From Shinella kummerowiae (lineage in GTDB: Bacteria > Pseudomonadota > Alphaproteobacteria > Rhizobiales > Rhizobiaceae), in contig NZ_WUMK01000009.1 of the NCBI RefSeq assembly GCF_009827055.1, positions 124,001 through 188,000 on the forward strand: a DNA stretch of 64,000 bases. The letters are read 5' to 3'. The notes under the pieces are model-generated. The model ran no database searches. It saw nothing but the letters and a program-made list of their open reading frames with translations, and was not told the DNA's origin. How positions within the stretch are numbered: position 1 is the stretch's first letter; every line of letters starts with the position of its first letter. Position numbers and translations under genes: made by a program. Positions 38,273 to 46,924 of this stretch are shown piece by piece.

Positions 38273-38836
38273 ATGACCACCAGAGACATCGTCCTCGTCG
38301 CCCTCTTCGCCGCGATCATCGTGGTGCTGGGCCTGCTGCCGCCGATCACGCTCGGTTTCATACCCGTGCCGATCACCGCCCAGTCGCTCGGCGTCATGCT
38401 GGCCGGCTGCATTCTCGGCGCCAAACGTGGTGCTGGCGCCGTGCTGCTCGTCCTGCTGCTCGTTGCGATCGGCCTGCCGGTGCTGTCCGGCGGTCGTGGC
38501 GGCCTTGCCATTTTCGCCAGCCCGACCGGCGGCTACCTCGTCGGCTGGGTGTTCGGCGCCTTCGTCTGCGGCTTGATCGCCGAGCGTTTCGCCCGGGAAG
38601 ACAAGGGCGAACTGACGCAGTTTCTCGCCTTCCTGGCCGCATCCATCGTCGGCGGCATTGCCGTTGTCTATCTCTTCGGCATTCCGTGGCTCGTCTACAT
38701 GAGCGGCAAGGCGTTCTTCGAAACGGCGCTGGCATCGCTCGTCTTCGTTCCCGGCGACCTCATCAAGGCATTTGTCGCCATGCTGGCCGGCCGCGCGGTG
38801 CTTGCGGGTTACCCGCTCCTGCCGCAGCGCGCCTGA
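38273..38836 (+). CDS. bioY: biotin transporter substrate-binding protein BioY
   Basis: S component that binds biotin, 187 aa with six helices. The pattern PVPITAQSLGVMLAGCILGAK, the GLPVLSGGRGG loop, and FASPTGGYLVGW are characteristic of BioY. With bioM and bioN it forms a full ECF transporter of rhizobial type. It is followed four bases later by a CoA ligase start, which ties the ligase to the transporter transcript. Confidence 0.95.
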   Translation: MTTRDIVLVALFAAIIVVLGLLPPITLGFIPVPITAQSLGVMLAGCILGAKRGAGAVLLVLLLVAIGLPVLSGGRGGLAIFASPTGGYLVGWVFGAFVCGLIAERFAREDKGELTQFLAFLAASIVGGIAVVYLFGIPWLVYMSGKAFFETALASLVFVPGDLIKAFVAMLAGRAVLAGYPLLPQRA

Positions 38837-38840
38837 GCCC

Positions 38841-40328
38841 ATGCCGCTTTCCGGCGCCCTCGAACAGCACGCCGCCAACCATCCTGAAAACCCGGCCTTC
38901 CATCTGGAGGACCGGGTTCTCTGCTACGGCGCGCTGGCCGCGACGGCGCGGCGGCTGTTTGCGGCCTTCTCGCGCCTCGCCCCTGAAGGCCACAGCGCGA
39001 TCGGGCCGAAAAACCGGCTCATCGCCATCATCACCGGCAACCACGCGCTCTTTGCCGCCGCCTTCGCCGCGGCGACGGCCGGCAACAACTGTGCGGCGCT
39101 GATCGATCCGCACCTGCCGGAACCGGTTCGGCGCCGCATGATCGAAAAGCTCGGGCCTGATCTCGTCGTCACCGCAGACGGCGCCAACCTCCTCGCCCGC
39201 AGCCCGCACGACGGCAACAGCACGACGATCAGCGAAGAGGCCGCCCTCGGCGACCCGCCGCTCCCCGAGGGCAACGGCGACGATCCGTTCCTGATCGTCT
39301 TCACCTCCGGCACCACCGCCGACCCGAAACCGATCATCCGCGATCGCCGCTCCTGGCGCATCAGCCTTGAAACAGGCGCCCCCTTCTTCGGCATCGACGC
39401 GACGACCAGCACCTATTCTCCCGGTCCCCTCGCCCACGGTCTTGCGCTCTATGCAATGACGGAGACGCTGCTTGCCGGCGGGATTTTTTACACAGCCCGG
39501 CATTTCGACGCCGCCGAGGCGGCGAACACGATCCGGAGCAACGACGTCCGCCGCCTTGTGCTCGTGCCGACGATGCTGCGCCGGCTTTGCGAGGGCGGTG
39601 GCGCGGAAGGAGTGACGGCGATCACCATTGCCGGCGCCAAACTCACCGCCGCCGACCACGCACTGTGCCGCAGAACGTTTCCGGGCGCAGCACTTCGCGA
39701 ATATTACGGCGCCTCGGAGATCGGCTTCATGACCGCCACCGCGCCGGGCGATCCCGCCTCCTCCACCGCCGTCGGCACGGCTTTTCCCGGCGTTCGGCTC
39801 TCCATTCTGGATGGGGCCGGCAAGGCGCTGCCCGCAGGCGAAACAGGCACCATCTTCGTCGAAAGCCCGCTCGTCGCCACCGGCTATCTCGGTGCTGGCG
39901 ACGGTGCAGGGCTTGCCCGTGTCGGCAACCTCACCACCGTGGGAGACCTCGGCTTCCTCGAGGCGGACGGCACGCTGCACCTCCTCGGCCGCTCCGGCGG
40001 CATGGTGCTATCCGGCGGCAACAACATCTATCCGTCCGAAGTGGAAGCGGCACTGCTTGGCCTGCCGCATGTGCGCGCCGCCCATGTCTTCGGCGTCGAC
40101 CATGCCGATCTCGGCAGCGAACTCGTCGCCGTCATCGAACCGAGCAGATCGGCGCTGACGCCCGACATATTGACGGCTGCGATGACCGAGGTGCTGCCAC
40201 GCTACAAACAGCCGCGCCGCCTGTGGCTTTGCCGCGCCATGCCGGTGACGCCCTCCGGCAAGGTCGAGGCGAAGACGGTGCGGCAATGGGTGGCGGAGGG
40301 AAACAATGCACTCGAACGGTTCCTCTGA
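38841..40328 (+). CDS. AMP-forming acyl-CoA ligase
   Basis: Activates a carboxylic acid to its CoA ester through an acyl adenylate, 495 aa. The P-loop is FTSGTTADPKP (about 155-165), the A5 region YYGASEIGF, A7/A8 the GDLGFLEADGTLHLLGRSGG stretch with SGGNNIYPSEVE, and the catalytic lysine region PSGKVEAKTV at the C-terminus. It starts four bases after bioY and overlaps the thiolase gene by 23 bases. The acid is unknown; pimelate or another biotin-related acid is a guess from context. Confidence 0.9.
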   Translation: MPLSGALEQHAANHPENPAFHLEDRVLCYGALAATARRLFAAFSRLAPEGHSAIGPKNRLIAIITGNHALFAAAFAAATAGNNCAALIDPHLPEPVRRRMIEKLGPDLVVTADGANLLARSPHDGNSTTISEEAALGDPPLPEGNGDDPFLIVFTSGTTADPKPIIRDRRSWRISLETGAPFFGIDATTSTYSPGPLAHGLALYAMTETLLAGGIFYTARHFDAAEAANTIRSNDVRRLVLVPTMLRRLCEGGGAEGVTAITIAGAKLTAADHALCRRTFPGAALREYYGASEIGFMTATAPGDPASSTAVGTAFPGVRLSILDGAGKALPAGETGTIFVESPLVATGYLGAGDGAGLARVGNLTTVGDLGFLEADGTLHLLGRSGGMVLSGGNNIYPSEVEAALLGLPHVRAAHVFGVDHADLGSELVAVIEPSRSALTPDILTAAMTEVLPRYKQPRRLWLCRAMPVTPSGKVEAKTVRQWVAEGNNALERFL

Positions 40329-41487
40329 TCCGGCGCGCATTCCGGTCATCGCCGCGGCCTTTCGCACGCCGATCGGCCGCGTCAACGGCACGCTTGCCGC
40401 AATCGAGCCGGCCAGCCTCGCCGCGCCGCTGATCCGCCGCATCCTTGCCGAGACAGGGCTTGCGCCAGACGCGGTGGACGACGTGATCCTCGGCAATGCC
40501 GCCAACAGTGCGGGCAACCTTGCCCGTCTCGCCGCCTTGGAAGCGGGCCTGCCGGTCAGCGTGCCCGGCATGACGGTGGACCGACAATGCGGCTCGGGGC
40601 TGGAAGCGATTGCGCTGGCCGCTCGCTTCGTGCAGGCCGGTGCCGGCCGCTTCTATCTTGCCGGCGGCACGGAGAGCAGCAGCCGAGCGCATCTGCGCTT
40701 TCGCCCGCCCGCCGCGCCCGGTGGCGAGCCGGAGCCGGTGCGCCGCGCCCGCATGGCGCCGGATTCCGTTGGCGATCCGGACATGGGCATCGCCGCCGAA
40801 AACGTCGCTGCACACGCCGGCATCAGCCGCGCGCGGCAGGATGCCTTTGCGCTCGAAAGCCATCGCCGCGCCGTCGCGGCCGCAAAAGCCGTTCAGTTCG
40901 ACGACGAGATCGTGCCGCTCGAAACGCCCGCCCGCACGGTCTCCCACGACGAATGCCCGCGGGAAAACACCTCGCTGGAGAAACTTGCCGCGCTCAAACC
41001 CGTCTTTCGGCCGGACGGCACCGTGACGGCGGGCAATGCCTGCCCGGTAAATGACGGCGCCTCGGTCGTGCTGGTCACCTCGCTTGCCGAGGCACGAAGC
41101 CTTGGCCTGACGGTGCTGCTGGAGATCGTCGACAGCGCGGCCGCCGGTGTCGATCCCAACCTGCTCGGCCTTGGGCCGGTGCCGGCGATGCACAAGCTCA
41201 TTGCCCGCAATCCGGGACTCGACGCCGCGGCGATCCCGTTCATCGAGTTCAACGAGGCCTTCGCCTCGCAGGTGCTGGCAAGCCTCGATGCGCTCGGCAT
41301 CGATCCCGCAACGGTCAATCGCGACGGCGGGGCGCTGGCGCTCGGCCATCCCTATGGCGCGTCCGGCGCCATTCTCGTCACGCGGCTTTTTGCGCAGATG
41401 CGGCAAGCCGAGGCCGAGACCATGGCACTTGCCATGATGGGTATCGGCGGCGGCATGGGTATTGCGACCTTGTTTCGGAAAGTGTGA
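40306..41487 (+). CDS. thiolase-family protein with Gly at the second catalytic Cys position
   Basis: Thiolase fold, 393 aa. The acyl-carrying nucleophile is C95 in DRQCGSG, NEAFASQ is kept, and H348 is in GHPYGASGA. The normal C-terminal motif CIGGGMG reads GIGGGMG, placing glycine at residue 379 (codon GGT) where biosynthetic thiolases have the cysteine that acts as general base. Condensation or thiolysis should be impaired, unless another residue serves. Overlaps the ligase gene by 23 bases and likely shares its acyl-CoA product. Confidence 0.88.
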   Translation: MHSNGSSDPARIPVIAAAFRTPIGRVNGTLAAIEPASLAAPLIRRILAETGLAPDAVDDVILGNAANSAGNLARLAALEAGLPVSVPGMTVDRQCGSGLEAIALAARFVQAGAGRFYLAGGTESSSRAHLRFRPPAAPGGEPEPVRRARMAPDSVGDPDMGIAAENVAAHAGISRARQDAFALESHRRAVAAAKAVQFDDEIVPLETPARTVSHDECPRENTSLEKLAALKPVFRPDGTVTAGNACPVNDGASVVLVTSLAEARSLGLTVLLEIVDSAAAGVDPNLLGLGPVPAMHKLIARNPGLDAAAIPFIEFNEAFASQVLASLDALGIDPATVNRDGGALALGHPYGASGAILVTRLFAQMRQAEAETMALAMMGIGGGMGIATLFRKV

Positions 41488-41495
41488 GGAACGAT

Positions 41496-41891
41496 TTGAG
41501 CGACACGATTTATTCCGGCGGCTGCCTGTGCGGCGCCATTCGCTTCGAGGCGACGGGGCCGGCGGAAAAGCCGCATACCTGCTCCTGCCGCTTCTGCCAG
41601 CAGCATACCGGCGCGCCAACCGCCGCCTGGGTGGAGTTTCCCACCGACCGCCTGAAATGGACGGGACCAGGTGCAAAACCCTCGACTTGGCGGTCCTCGG
41701 ACTATTCCAGCCGCGCCTTCTGCCCGGCCTGCGGCAGCTCCATCGGCGCGATCGACGACGAACCGGTCGTGGCGCTGCTCATCGGCGGCTTCGACGATCC
41801 GGCCGATCCGGCGCTGGCACCGCAATACCATTCGTTCGAGGATTGCCGGCCCGGCTGGCTGCAGGTCGAGACGGCGTCAGGCGAGGAATGA
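41496..41891 (+). CDS. GFA-family (glutathione-dependent formaldehyde-activating-like) protein
   Basis: Small zinc protein of about 131 aa. The GFA pattern of cysteines is complete: GGCLCGAI, CSCRFCQ, and FCPACGSS, which bind one or two zinc ions. Relatives catalyse glutathione adduct chemistry or have unknown roles. The start is a TTG at 41496 with TGAGGA before it, while a GTG at 41484 is possible; the thiolase stop is inside that ribosome site. Its 3' end overlaps the thioesterase gene by 15 bases on the other strand. Confidence 0.85.
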   Translation: MSDTIYSGGCLCGAIRFEATGPAEKPHTCSCRFCQQHTGAPTAAWVEFPTDRLKWTGPGAKPSTWRSSDYSSRAFCPACGSSIGAIDDEPVVALLIGGFDDPADPALAPQYHSFEDCRPGWLQVETASGEE

Positions 41892-42278
41892 TTTCAGCCA
41901 GTCGCGCACCGGTTGCGGCACGCTGACGGGCTGGCGGGTCGCCGGATCTACGGCAACCCAGACGATCTCCAGATCGGCGACCGGAGCGTCCTCGCAGGAC
42001 ATGGCGACGGTGAAGCTGAGCGAGGTTGCGCCAATGCGCGCCACCGAGACCTTCAGGCGGGCGATGTCATCGAGCCTGAGCCCGCGATGGAAGGTGCAGC
42101 CGGATTTGCGCACGAAATAGACCGGATCATTCGCCCCTTCGGGCCGGTGCCGCCACAAGCCGGCGACGGCGGCTTCGGCATGGGCATAGTAAGCGGCATT
42201 GTGCATATGGCCGTGCATGTCTATATCGCGGAAGGGTATGCGGACGTCGCTCACCGTGATGTCTGCCGCCTGTTCCAC
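41877..42278 (-). CDS. acyl-CoA thioesterase, 4-hydroxybenzoyl-CoA type hotdog
   Basis: Hotdog-fold hydrolase of 133 aa. The N-terminal strand contains RIPFRDIDMHGHMHNAAYY, the catalytic-Asp helix region of YbgC/4HBT enzymes, followed by the KSGCTFHRGL strand. A GTG at 42278 with GGGAG before it is the likely start. The frame runs on antisense for hundreds of bases over the reductase gene, which is not coding. Substrate unknown, though the neighbours act on CoA esters. Confidence 0.8.
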   Translation of the reverse strand: MEQAADITVSDVRIPFRDIDMHGHMHNAAYYAHAEAAVAGLWRHRPEGANDPVYFVRKSGCTFHRGLRLDDIARLKVSVARIGATSLSFTVAMSCEDAPVADLEIVWVAVDPATRQPVSVPQPVRDWLKSFLA

Positions 42279-42299
42279 GTCGACTCCCGGGATAAAACC

Positions 42300-43250
42300 A
42301 TGCTTCGTGCCGTTGTTAGAGCGTTCGGCGATCCCCGGCAAGTGATCGGCCTCGAAGAGCTGGAGCGGGCTGCGCCCGGCCCCGGCGAGGTGGAGATCCG
42401 CATCCGCCGCGCGGCCATCAACCCGTCCGACCTCATTCCCGTCACCGGCGCCTATCGCAGCCGCACCACCCTGCCCTTCGTGCCCGGCTTCGAAGGTGTG
42501 GGCGAAATCGCGCGACTTGGCGAGGGTGTCGACAGCCTCGCCCTCGGTCGGCGCGTTCTGCCGATCGGCGCGAGCGGGCTGTGGCAGGACTATCTGGTCC
42601 GCCCGGCCGAGCGGTGTTTTGCGGTGCCCGACGATCTTTCCGACGATCAGGCGGCCATGGCCTATGTCAACCCGCTGACGGCCTTCCGGCTGGTCGATGC
42701 CGCGCAGGCGCATTTCGGCAGCGCGCGCGGCCAGCCCATCGGCGTCACCGCCGCAGCCTCCGCCATCGGCAAGATGCTGCTGGTGCTGCTGGCGGAGGCC
42801 GGGTTCCAGCCGGTCGCCCTCGTGCGCAGCGCCGCGACCGCGGCGCGGCTGAAGCAGAGCTTTTCCGGCGAGATCATCGCGCAATCCACACCACCGCTCG
42901 ACGCGGTTCTCGATGCGGTTGGCGGCGAGCCCGGCAATGCGCTGTTCCGGCACATCCACGCCGGCGGCGCTTTCATCCAGTATGGCGCGCTCTCCGGCCT
43001 GCAACTGGATCCGATGCTGGTCGCCGAACGCCGCGAGGACGTCGCGTTCTCCTTCCTCTGGCTGCGCAACTGGGTGCATTCGGCCCCGCGCGCCGAGATC
43101 GAGGACGCCTTCGCGCGCAGCTTTGCCGGCATCCGCGCCGGTATCCTCGGCTCCGCCGTCGACAGTGTTTTCGCCCTGTCAGACCTTGCCGCGGCCCTTG
43201 CCCGGCACGATGATCCGGCACGCGACGGAAAACTCATCCTTGCGCCGTGA
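42300..43250 (+). CDS. MDR-family NAD(P)H-dependent reductase, MECR/quinone oxidoreductase-like
   Basis: Medium-chain reductase of 316 aa with a GroES-like N-terminus (AAINPSDLIPVTGAYRS, FEGVGEI) and a Rossmann half containing GVTAAASAIGKM. It lacks the structural-zinc cysteines of alcohol dehydrogenases. The sequence around INPSD and the LP..PG.EGVG stretch resembles enoyl thioester reductases. ATG 42300 follows GGGA. Only 21 bases separate it from the divergent thioesterase start. Confidence 0.85.
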   Translation: MLRAVVRAFGDPRQVIGLEELERAAPGPGEVEIRIRRAAINPSDLIPVTGAYRSRTTLPFVPGFEGVGEIARLGEGVDSLALGRRVLPIGASGLWQDYLVRPAERCFAVPDDLSDDQAAMAYVNPLTAFRLVDAAQAHFGSARGQPIGVTAAASAIGKMLLVLLAEAGFQPVALVRSAATAARLKQSFSGEIIAQSTPPLDAVLDAVGGEPGNALFRHIHAGGAFIQYGALSGLQLDPMLVAERREDVAFSFLWLRNWVHSAPRAEIEDAFARSFAGIRAGILGSAVDSVFALSDLAAALARHDDPARDGKLILAP

Positions 43251-43319
43251 CGGTTGAAAAGGGTGGACACTGGCCCATTTCCCGTGGACCTCGCCAACCG
43301 CAATGGATAGCTTCCGGCC

Positions 43320-44246
43320 ATGACGACGTTTCTCTTCGAGAACCCGATCTTCCTCGAGCATCACACGCCTGAGGGCCACCCGGAGCGGTCGGACCGCATC
43401 CGGGCGATCAATCTCGCCCTGGAACACGAGCGCTTTTCGCCCCTCGTGCACGAAAAGGCCCCGCAGGCGAACGAGGACTTCGTGCTGCTCGCCCATCCGG
43501 AAAGCCATCTCAGGGCGGTGATGTCGGCGATCCCCGAAGAGGACACCAACCAGGTCGAGGCGGATACCTATGCCAGCCCCGCCAGCTTGCAGGCCGCGCT
43601 GACCGGCATTGGCGGCGCGATTGCCGCCGTGGACGCGGTGTTTTCCGGCAAGGCGGACAATGCCTTCGTCGCCGCCCGCCCGCCCGGCCACCATGCCGAG
43701 CGCAACAAGGCGATGGGCTTCTGCTTCTTCAACAATGCCGCCATCGCCGCCCGCCATGCGCAGAAGAAGCACGGCGCCGAGCGCGTCGCCATCGTCGACT
43801 GGGATGTGCACCACGGCAACGGCACGCAGGACATTTTCTACGACGACCGATCCGTGCTGTTCTGCTCGACGCACCAGATGCCGCTCTATCCCGGCAGCGG
43901 CGCGAAGGACGAGACGGGGGCCGGCAACATCGTCAACGCGCCGCTGTCGATGAACGACGGCAGCGATCATTTCCGCGAGGCCTTCAAGTCGCGCGTGCTG
44001 CCGCGCGTCGCGGACTTCAAACCCGACATCATCATCATCTCCGCCGGCTTCGACGCGCATCACCGCGATCCGCTGGCGCAGATCAACCTCGTCGCCGACG
44101 ATTTCGACTGGGCGACGGCAAAGCTGATGGAACTTTCCGAAAAATCGGCGAGCAACCGGGTGGTCAGCCTGCTGGAAGGCGGCTACGACCTGACCGGCCT
44201 TGCCGAATCCGCCGCCACCCATATCTACCGCCTGATGAGAGGCTGA
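43320..44246 (+). CDS. class II HDAC-like deacetylase / acetylpolyamine amidohydrolase
   Basis: Zinc deacetylase of 308 aa of the histone-deacetylase superfamily. Active-site pieces are [20 protein letters not shown], the zinc ligands in DWDVHHGNG and [11 protein letters not shown], and the catalytic tyrosine region EGGYDL. In bacteria these enzymes act on acetylpolyamines or protein acetyl-lysine; the substrate here is unproven. Two bases separate its stop from xseB, an arrangement usual in rhizobia. Confidence 0.93.
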   Translation: MTTFLFENPIFLEHHTPEGHPERSDRIRAINLALEHERFSPLVHEKAPQANEDFVLLAHPESHLRAVMSAIPEEDTNQVEADTYASPASLQAALTGIGGAIAAVDAVFSGKADNAFVAARPPGHHAERNKAMGFCFFNNAAIAARHAQKKHGAERVAIVDWDVHHGNGTQDIFYDDRSVLFCSTHQMPLYPGSGAKDETGAGNIVNAPLSMNDGSDHFREAFKSRVLPRVADFKPDIIIISAGFDAHHRDPLAQINLVADDFDWATAKLMELSEKSASNRVVSLLEGGYDLTGLAESAATHIYRLMRG

Positions 44247-44248
44247 CC

Positions 44249-44506
44249 ATGAGCAACCCCGCCCCTGCCGCCCCGGATGTTTCCGCCCTCACCTTCGAAC
44301 AGGCCGTCGAGGAACTGGAAAAGATCGTCGCCGCCCTTGAGCGCGGCGACGTGCCGCTCGACCGCTCGATCGAGATCTACGAGCGTGGCGAAGCGCTGAA
44401 GAAACATTGTGAAACGCTGCTGTCGGCCGCCGAAAACCGCATCGAAAAGATCCGCCTCGACCGCGCCGGCAAGCCGCAGGGTACGGAGCCGCTCGACGGG
44501 GCGTGA
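44249..44506 (+). CDS. xseB: exodeoxyribonuclease VII small subunit
   Basis: Non-catalytic coiled-coil subunit of the ssDNA-specific nuclease ExoVII, 85 aa. [20 protein letters not shown], then [21 protein letters not shown], are the conserved helices. Probably co-expressed with the deacetylase gene; the large subunit xseA is not in the window. Confidence 0.95.
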   Translation: MSNPAPAAPDVSALTFEQAVEELEKIVAALERGDVPLDRSIEIYERGEALKKHCETLLSAAENRIEKIRLDRAGKPQGTEPLDGA

Positions 44507-44509
44507 GCC

Positions 44510-44896
44510 TCAGAGCTGTGCGGCGATCGCGGCCTTGTCGATGATAGACCAGACAGTGCGGATGCGTGCATCCTCGAACTCGTAGAAGACGTTTTCCGTG
44601 AACGAGACCTTCCGGCCGCTGACCGGGAGGCCGAACAGGTCGCCGACGGGCGTGCAGTCGAACAGCAGCCGGCTGGCGATGTGCGGCGGGTCGGCGACCA
44701 GGAAATCAATGGTGAAGCGCAGGTCGGGAATGGCGCGAAAATCGCCTTCCAGCATGGTGCGGTAGCCTGACAGGCCGATGCGCGCGCCATTGTAATGCAC
44801 GTCCTCGTGGACGAAGCTGCCGAGGTTCGGCCAGTCCTGCTTGTTGAGGCAGCCGATATAGCCGCGATAGAGGGCTGCAATTTCGTCCCTGGTCAT
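44510..44896 (-). CDS. SnoaL-like/ester cyclase-type protein
   Basis: A 128 aa NTF2-fold protein. The pattern LNKQDW..LGSFVHEDVHYNG and the DFLVADPPHIASRLLF region match SnoaL-like polyketide cyclase/ester cyclase proteins. Catalytic role unknown; many such proteins bind small hydrophobic ligands. Start ATG 44896 is the family start with GGAAG before it. Confidence 0.8.
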   Translation of the reverse strand: MTRDEIAALYRGYIGCLNKQDWPNLGSFVHEDVHYNGARIGLSGYRTMLEGDFRAIPDLRFTIDFLVADPPHIASRLLFDCTPVGDLFGLPVSGRKVSFTENVFYEFEDARIRTVWSIIDKAAIAAQL

Positions 44897-45059
44897 GCGT
44901 TTTCTTCCTGCTTCCGGCAGTGGATGCCTCCAATATGGCGCGGCCCGCCATAAAGGCCAGAGGCATGAAAGACTTACCACAGCGTCAACAGGGGCCACCC
45001 TATCCCTCCCCCTCCGCGCCCGTTAGCATGCGGGCACCAACCAACGACAGGAGGGCGCA

Positions 45060-45983
45060 ATGAGCTTCTTTCCCGGCAAGGACCCCGAGGCTGGCGATGC
45101 ACCGGCATGCGACGCGCTGGAGCTGCTGATCATTCCGCGCACCAGCGATATCGGCGGACTGGAGGTGCGGCGTGCGCTGCCGACGGCAAAGCGACGGCTG
45201 GTCGGCCCGTTCATCTTCTTCGACCGCATGGGTCCGGCGCTGTTGCGCGCGGGCGAGGCGATCGACGTCAAGCCGCATCCGCATATCGGACTTTCCACCG
45301 TCACCTATCTCTTCGACGGCGAGATCAAGCATCGCGACAGTCTCGGCACCGAAATGGTGATCGCCCCCGGCGACCTGAACCTGATGACGGCCGGGCGCGG
45401 CATCGTGCATTCGGAGCGCTCGCCGGAAAACCTGCGTGGCCATCCACAATCCATCTCCGGCCTCCAGACATGGCTTGCGCTGCCAGACAGCCATGAGGAG
45501 ATGGCGCCGGTCTTTGCCCACACGACGAAGGCCGAGCTTCCGTCTTTCTCCGCCGACGGCATCACCGGACGCACCATCATCGGCAAATACGAAGGCCACG
45601 CCTCGCCCGTCAGCGTGCCGACCGATACGCTCTACACCGACCTGATGCTGGCGCCGGGTGCTGCCGCGCCGCTTGCAGCAGATTGGGAGGAGCGCGCGGT
45701 CTATGTGCTTTCCGGCACGCTCGACGTGGCCGGCGATGTGTTCGAAGCGGATCGCCTGCTCGTCTTCCGCCCCGGCGATGCGATCACCTTGAAGGCAGGG
45801 CCACAGGGCTGTCACATCATGCTGTTCGGTGGCGCGGCGCTCGGCTCGAAGCGCTACATCTGGTGGAACTTCGTCTCCTCCTCCAAGGAGCGCATCGAGC
45901 AGACCAAGGAGGAATGGCGCACCGGCCGTTTCGATATCGTGCCCGGCGACGAGGAAGAGTTCGTGCCGCTGCCAGCGGGATAA
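45060..45983 (+). CDS. pirin family protein
   Basis: Bicupin of 307 aa. The N-terminal cupin has the metal residues in HPHIGLSTVTYLF and HSERSPEN; the C-terminal cupin has AVYVLSGTLDVAGD. Bacterial pirins have quercetinase-like or regulatory functions; which applies is unknown. GGAGGG precedes the ATG. The gene stands alone. Confidence 0.9.
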   Translation: MSFFPGKDPEAGDAPACDALELLIIPRTSDIGGLEVRRALPTAKRRLVGPFIFFDRMGPALLRAGEAIDVKPHPHIGLSTVTYLFDGEIKHRDSLGTEMVIAPGDLNLMTAGRGIVHSERSPENLRGHPQSISGLQTWLALPDSHEEMAPVFAHTTKAELPSFSADGITGRTIIGKYEGHASPVSVPTDTLYTDLMLAPGAAAPLAADWEERAVYVLSGTLDVAGDVFEADRLLVFRPGDAITLKAGPQGCHIMLFGGAALGSKRYIWWNFVSSSKERIEQTKEEWRTGRFDIVPGDEEEFVPLPAG

Positions 45984-46104
45984 TACATAGGCGATTGGCT
46001 ATTTAATTGAGATGCGACCTGCATCTCTCCCGCCCGCACCCGCTATCCTGTTATGCCCATCCGCTCTATCATAGCTGTGGACGAGAAAGAGGAAGCAAGA
46101 GGGC

Positions 46105-46162
46105 TTGACCAATCCATAGCCATACGGCTATAAGAAAATCCATAGCCATTGAGGTATGGATT
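46105..46162 (+). promoter_or_regulatory. promoter and operator repeats of the ArsR cassette
   Basis: A -35 element TTGACC (46105-46110) and a -10 TATAAG (46129-46134) are 18 bases apart. A 13-base sequence AATCCATAGCCAT occurs twice (46111-46123 and 46137-46149), and an inverted half TATGGATT (46155-46162) follows. The repeats overlap promoter and leader, as expected for an autoregulating ArsR protein. Confidence 0.65.
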
Positions 46163-46163
46163 A

Positions 46164-46487
46164 GTGACCGAACCGCAAGATACCCTGTTCCGCACGCTGG
46201 CGGACCCGACACGCCGGGCGCTGTTCGAGCGGCTTTGCCGCGAGGGCGAAAAGACCGTCGGCGCACTGACGGCCCAGGCCGGCGTTTCACAGCCGGTCGT
46301 CTCCAAGCACCTCAGTCTGCTCAAGCAGGCCGGCCTCGTGCGCGACCGTCACGAGGGTCGCCAGACGCATTACAGCGCCCAGCTCGGCGCCCTTGCCCCG
46401 CTGGTCGACTGGACCAGCCAGATGGCGCGGTTCTGGGAATCGCGGTTCGATGATCTTGAAAATTTGCTGAGGAGAATGGACCAATGA
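46164..46487 (+). CDS. ArsR-family transcriptional repressor
   Basis: A 107 aa winged-helix protein: DPTRRALFERLCREGEKTVGAL, recognition helix VSQPVVSKHLSLLKQAGLV and wing HEGRQTHYSAQ. It lacks the cysteine motif of metal sensors, so it belongs to the group linked with SRPBCC proteins. Start is taken as GTG 46164; a TTG at 46149 is in frame. The stop overlaps the next start by four bases, so the pair is coupled. Confidence 0.9.
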   Translation: MTEPQDTLFRTLADPTRRALFERLCREGEKTVGALTAQAGVSQPVVSKHLSLLKQAGLVRDRHEGRQTHYSAQLGALAPLVDWTSQMARFWESRFDDLENLLRRMDQ

Positions 46488-46912
46488 CCGTTGCATCAGA
46501 AACGCGTTCCGTCGTCGTCGAGCGCGATATCGCCCACCCGCCGGAAAAGCTCTGGCGCGCGCTGACGCAGCCGCACCTGATTACGGAATGGCTGATGCGC
46601 AACGACGATTTCCAGCCCGTCATTGGCAAGACCTTCCGGCTCAGCGGCGACTGGGGTGGTGTCGATTGCGAGGTCTTGACCATCGAGCCCGGCAAAACGC
46701 TGACCTATACCTGGAACCACGCACACGAGGATCCTGCCTTTGATCTGCGCAGCGTGGTATCCTTCACACTCACGCCAACGGCCAGCGGCACGCTTTTGCG
46801 CATGGAGCAGACAGGCTTCCGGCCAGAACAGAAGCAGGCCTTCGGTGGCGCCCGCCACGGCTGGCAGGCGCATTTCACGAACCTCGAACGGGTTCTGGCG
46901 GGACTGGAATAA
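46484..46912 (+). CDS. SRPBCC/AHSA1-domain protein
   Basis: A 142 aa START-like ligand-binding protein of the AHSA1 type: VERDIAHPPEKLWRALTQPHLITEWL, then TLTYTWNH and the C-terminal HFTNLERVL helix. The gene overlaps arsR. In many bacteria the ArsR-SRPBCC pair is a fixed unit, but the ligand is not known. Confidence 0.9.
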   Translation: MTVASETRSVVVERDIAHPPEKLWRALTQPHLITEWLMRNDDFQPVIGKTFRLSGDWGGVDCEVLTIEPGKTLTYTWNHAHEDPAFDLRSVVSFTLTPTASGTLLRMEQTGFRPEQKQAFGGARHGWQAHFTNLERVLAGLE

Positions 46913-46924
46913 GGAGGAACGGCA

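Noticed and set aside
41877-43079. 400-codon minus-strand frame over the reductase gene
   Set aside because: Only the part from 42278 to 41877 encodes the thioesterase; the rest is antisense to the MDR gene with low-complexity translation.
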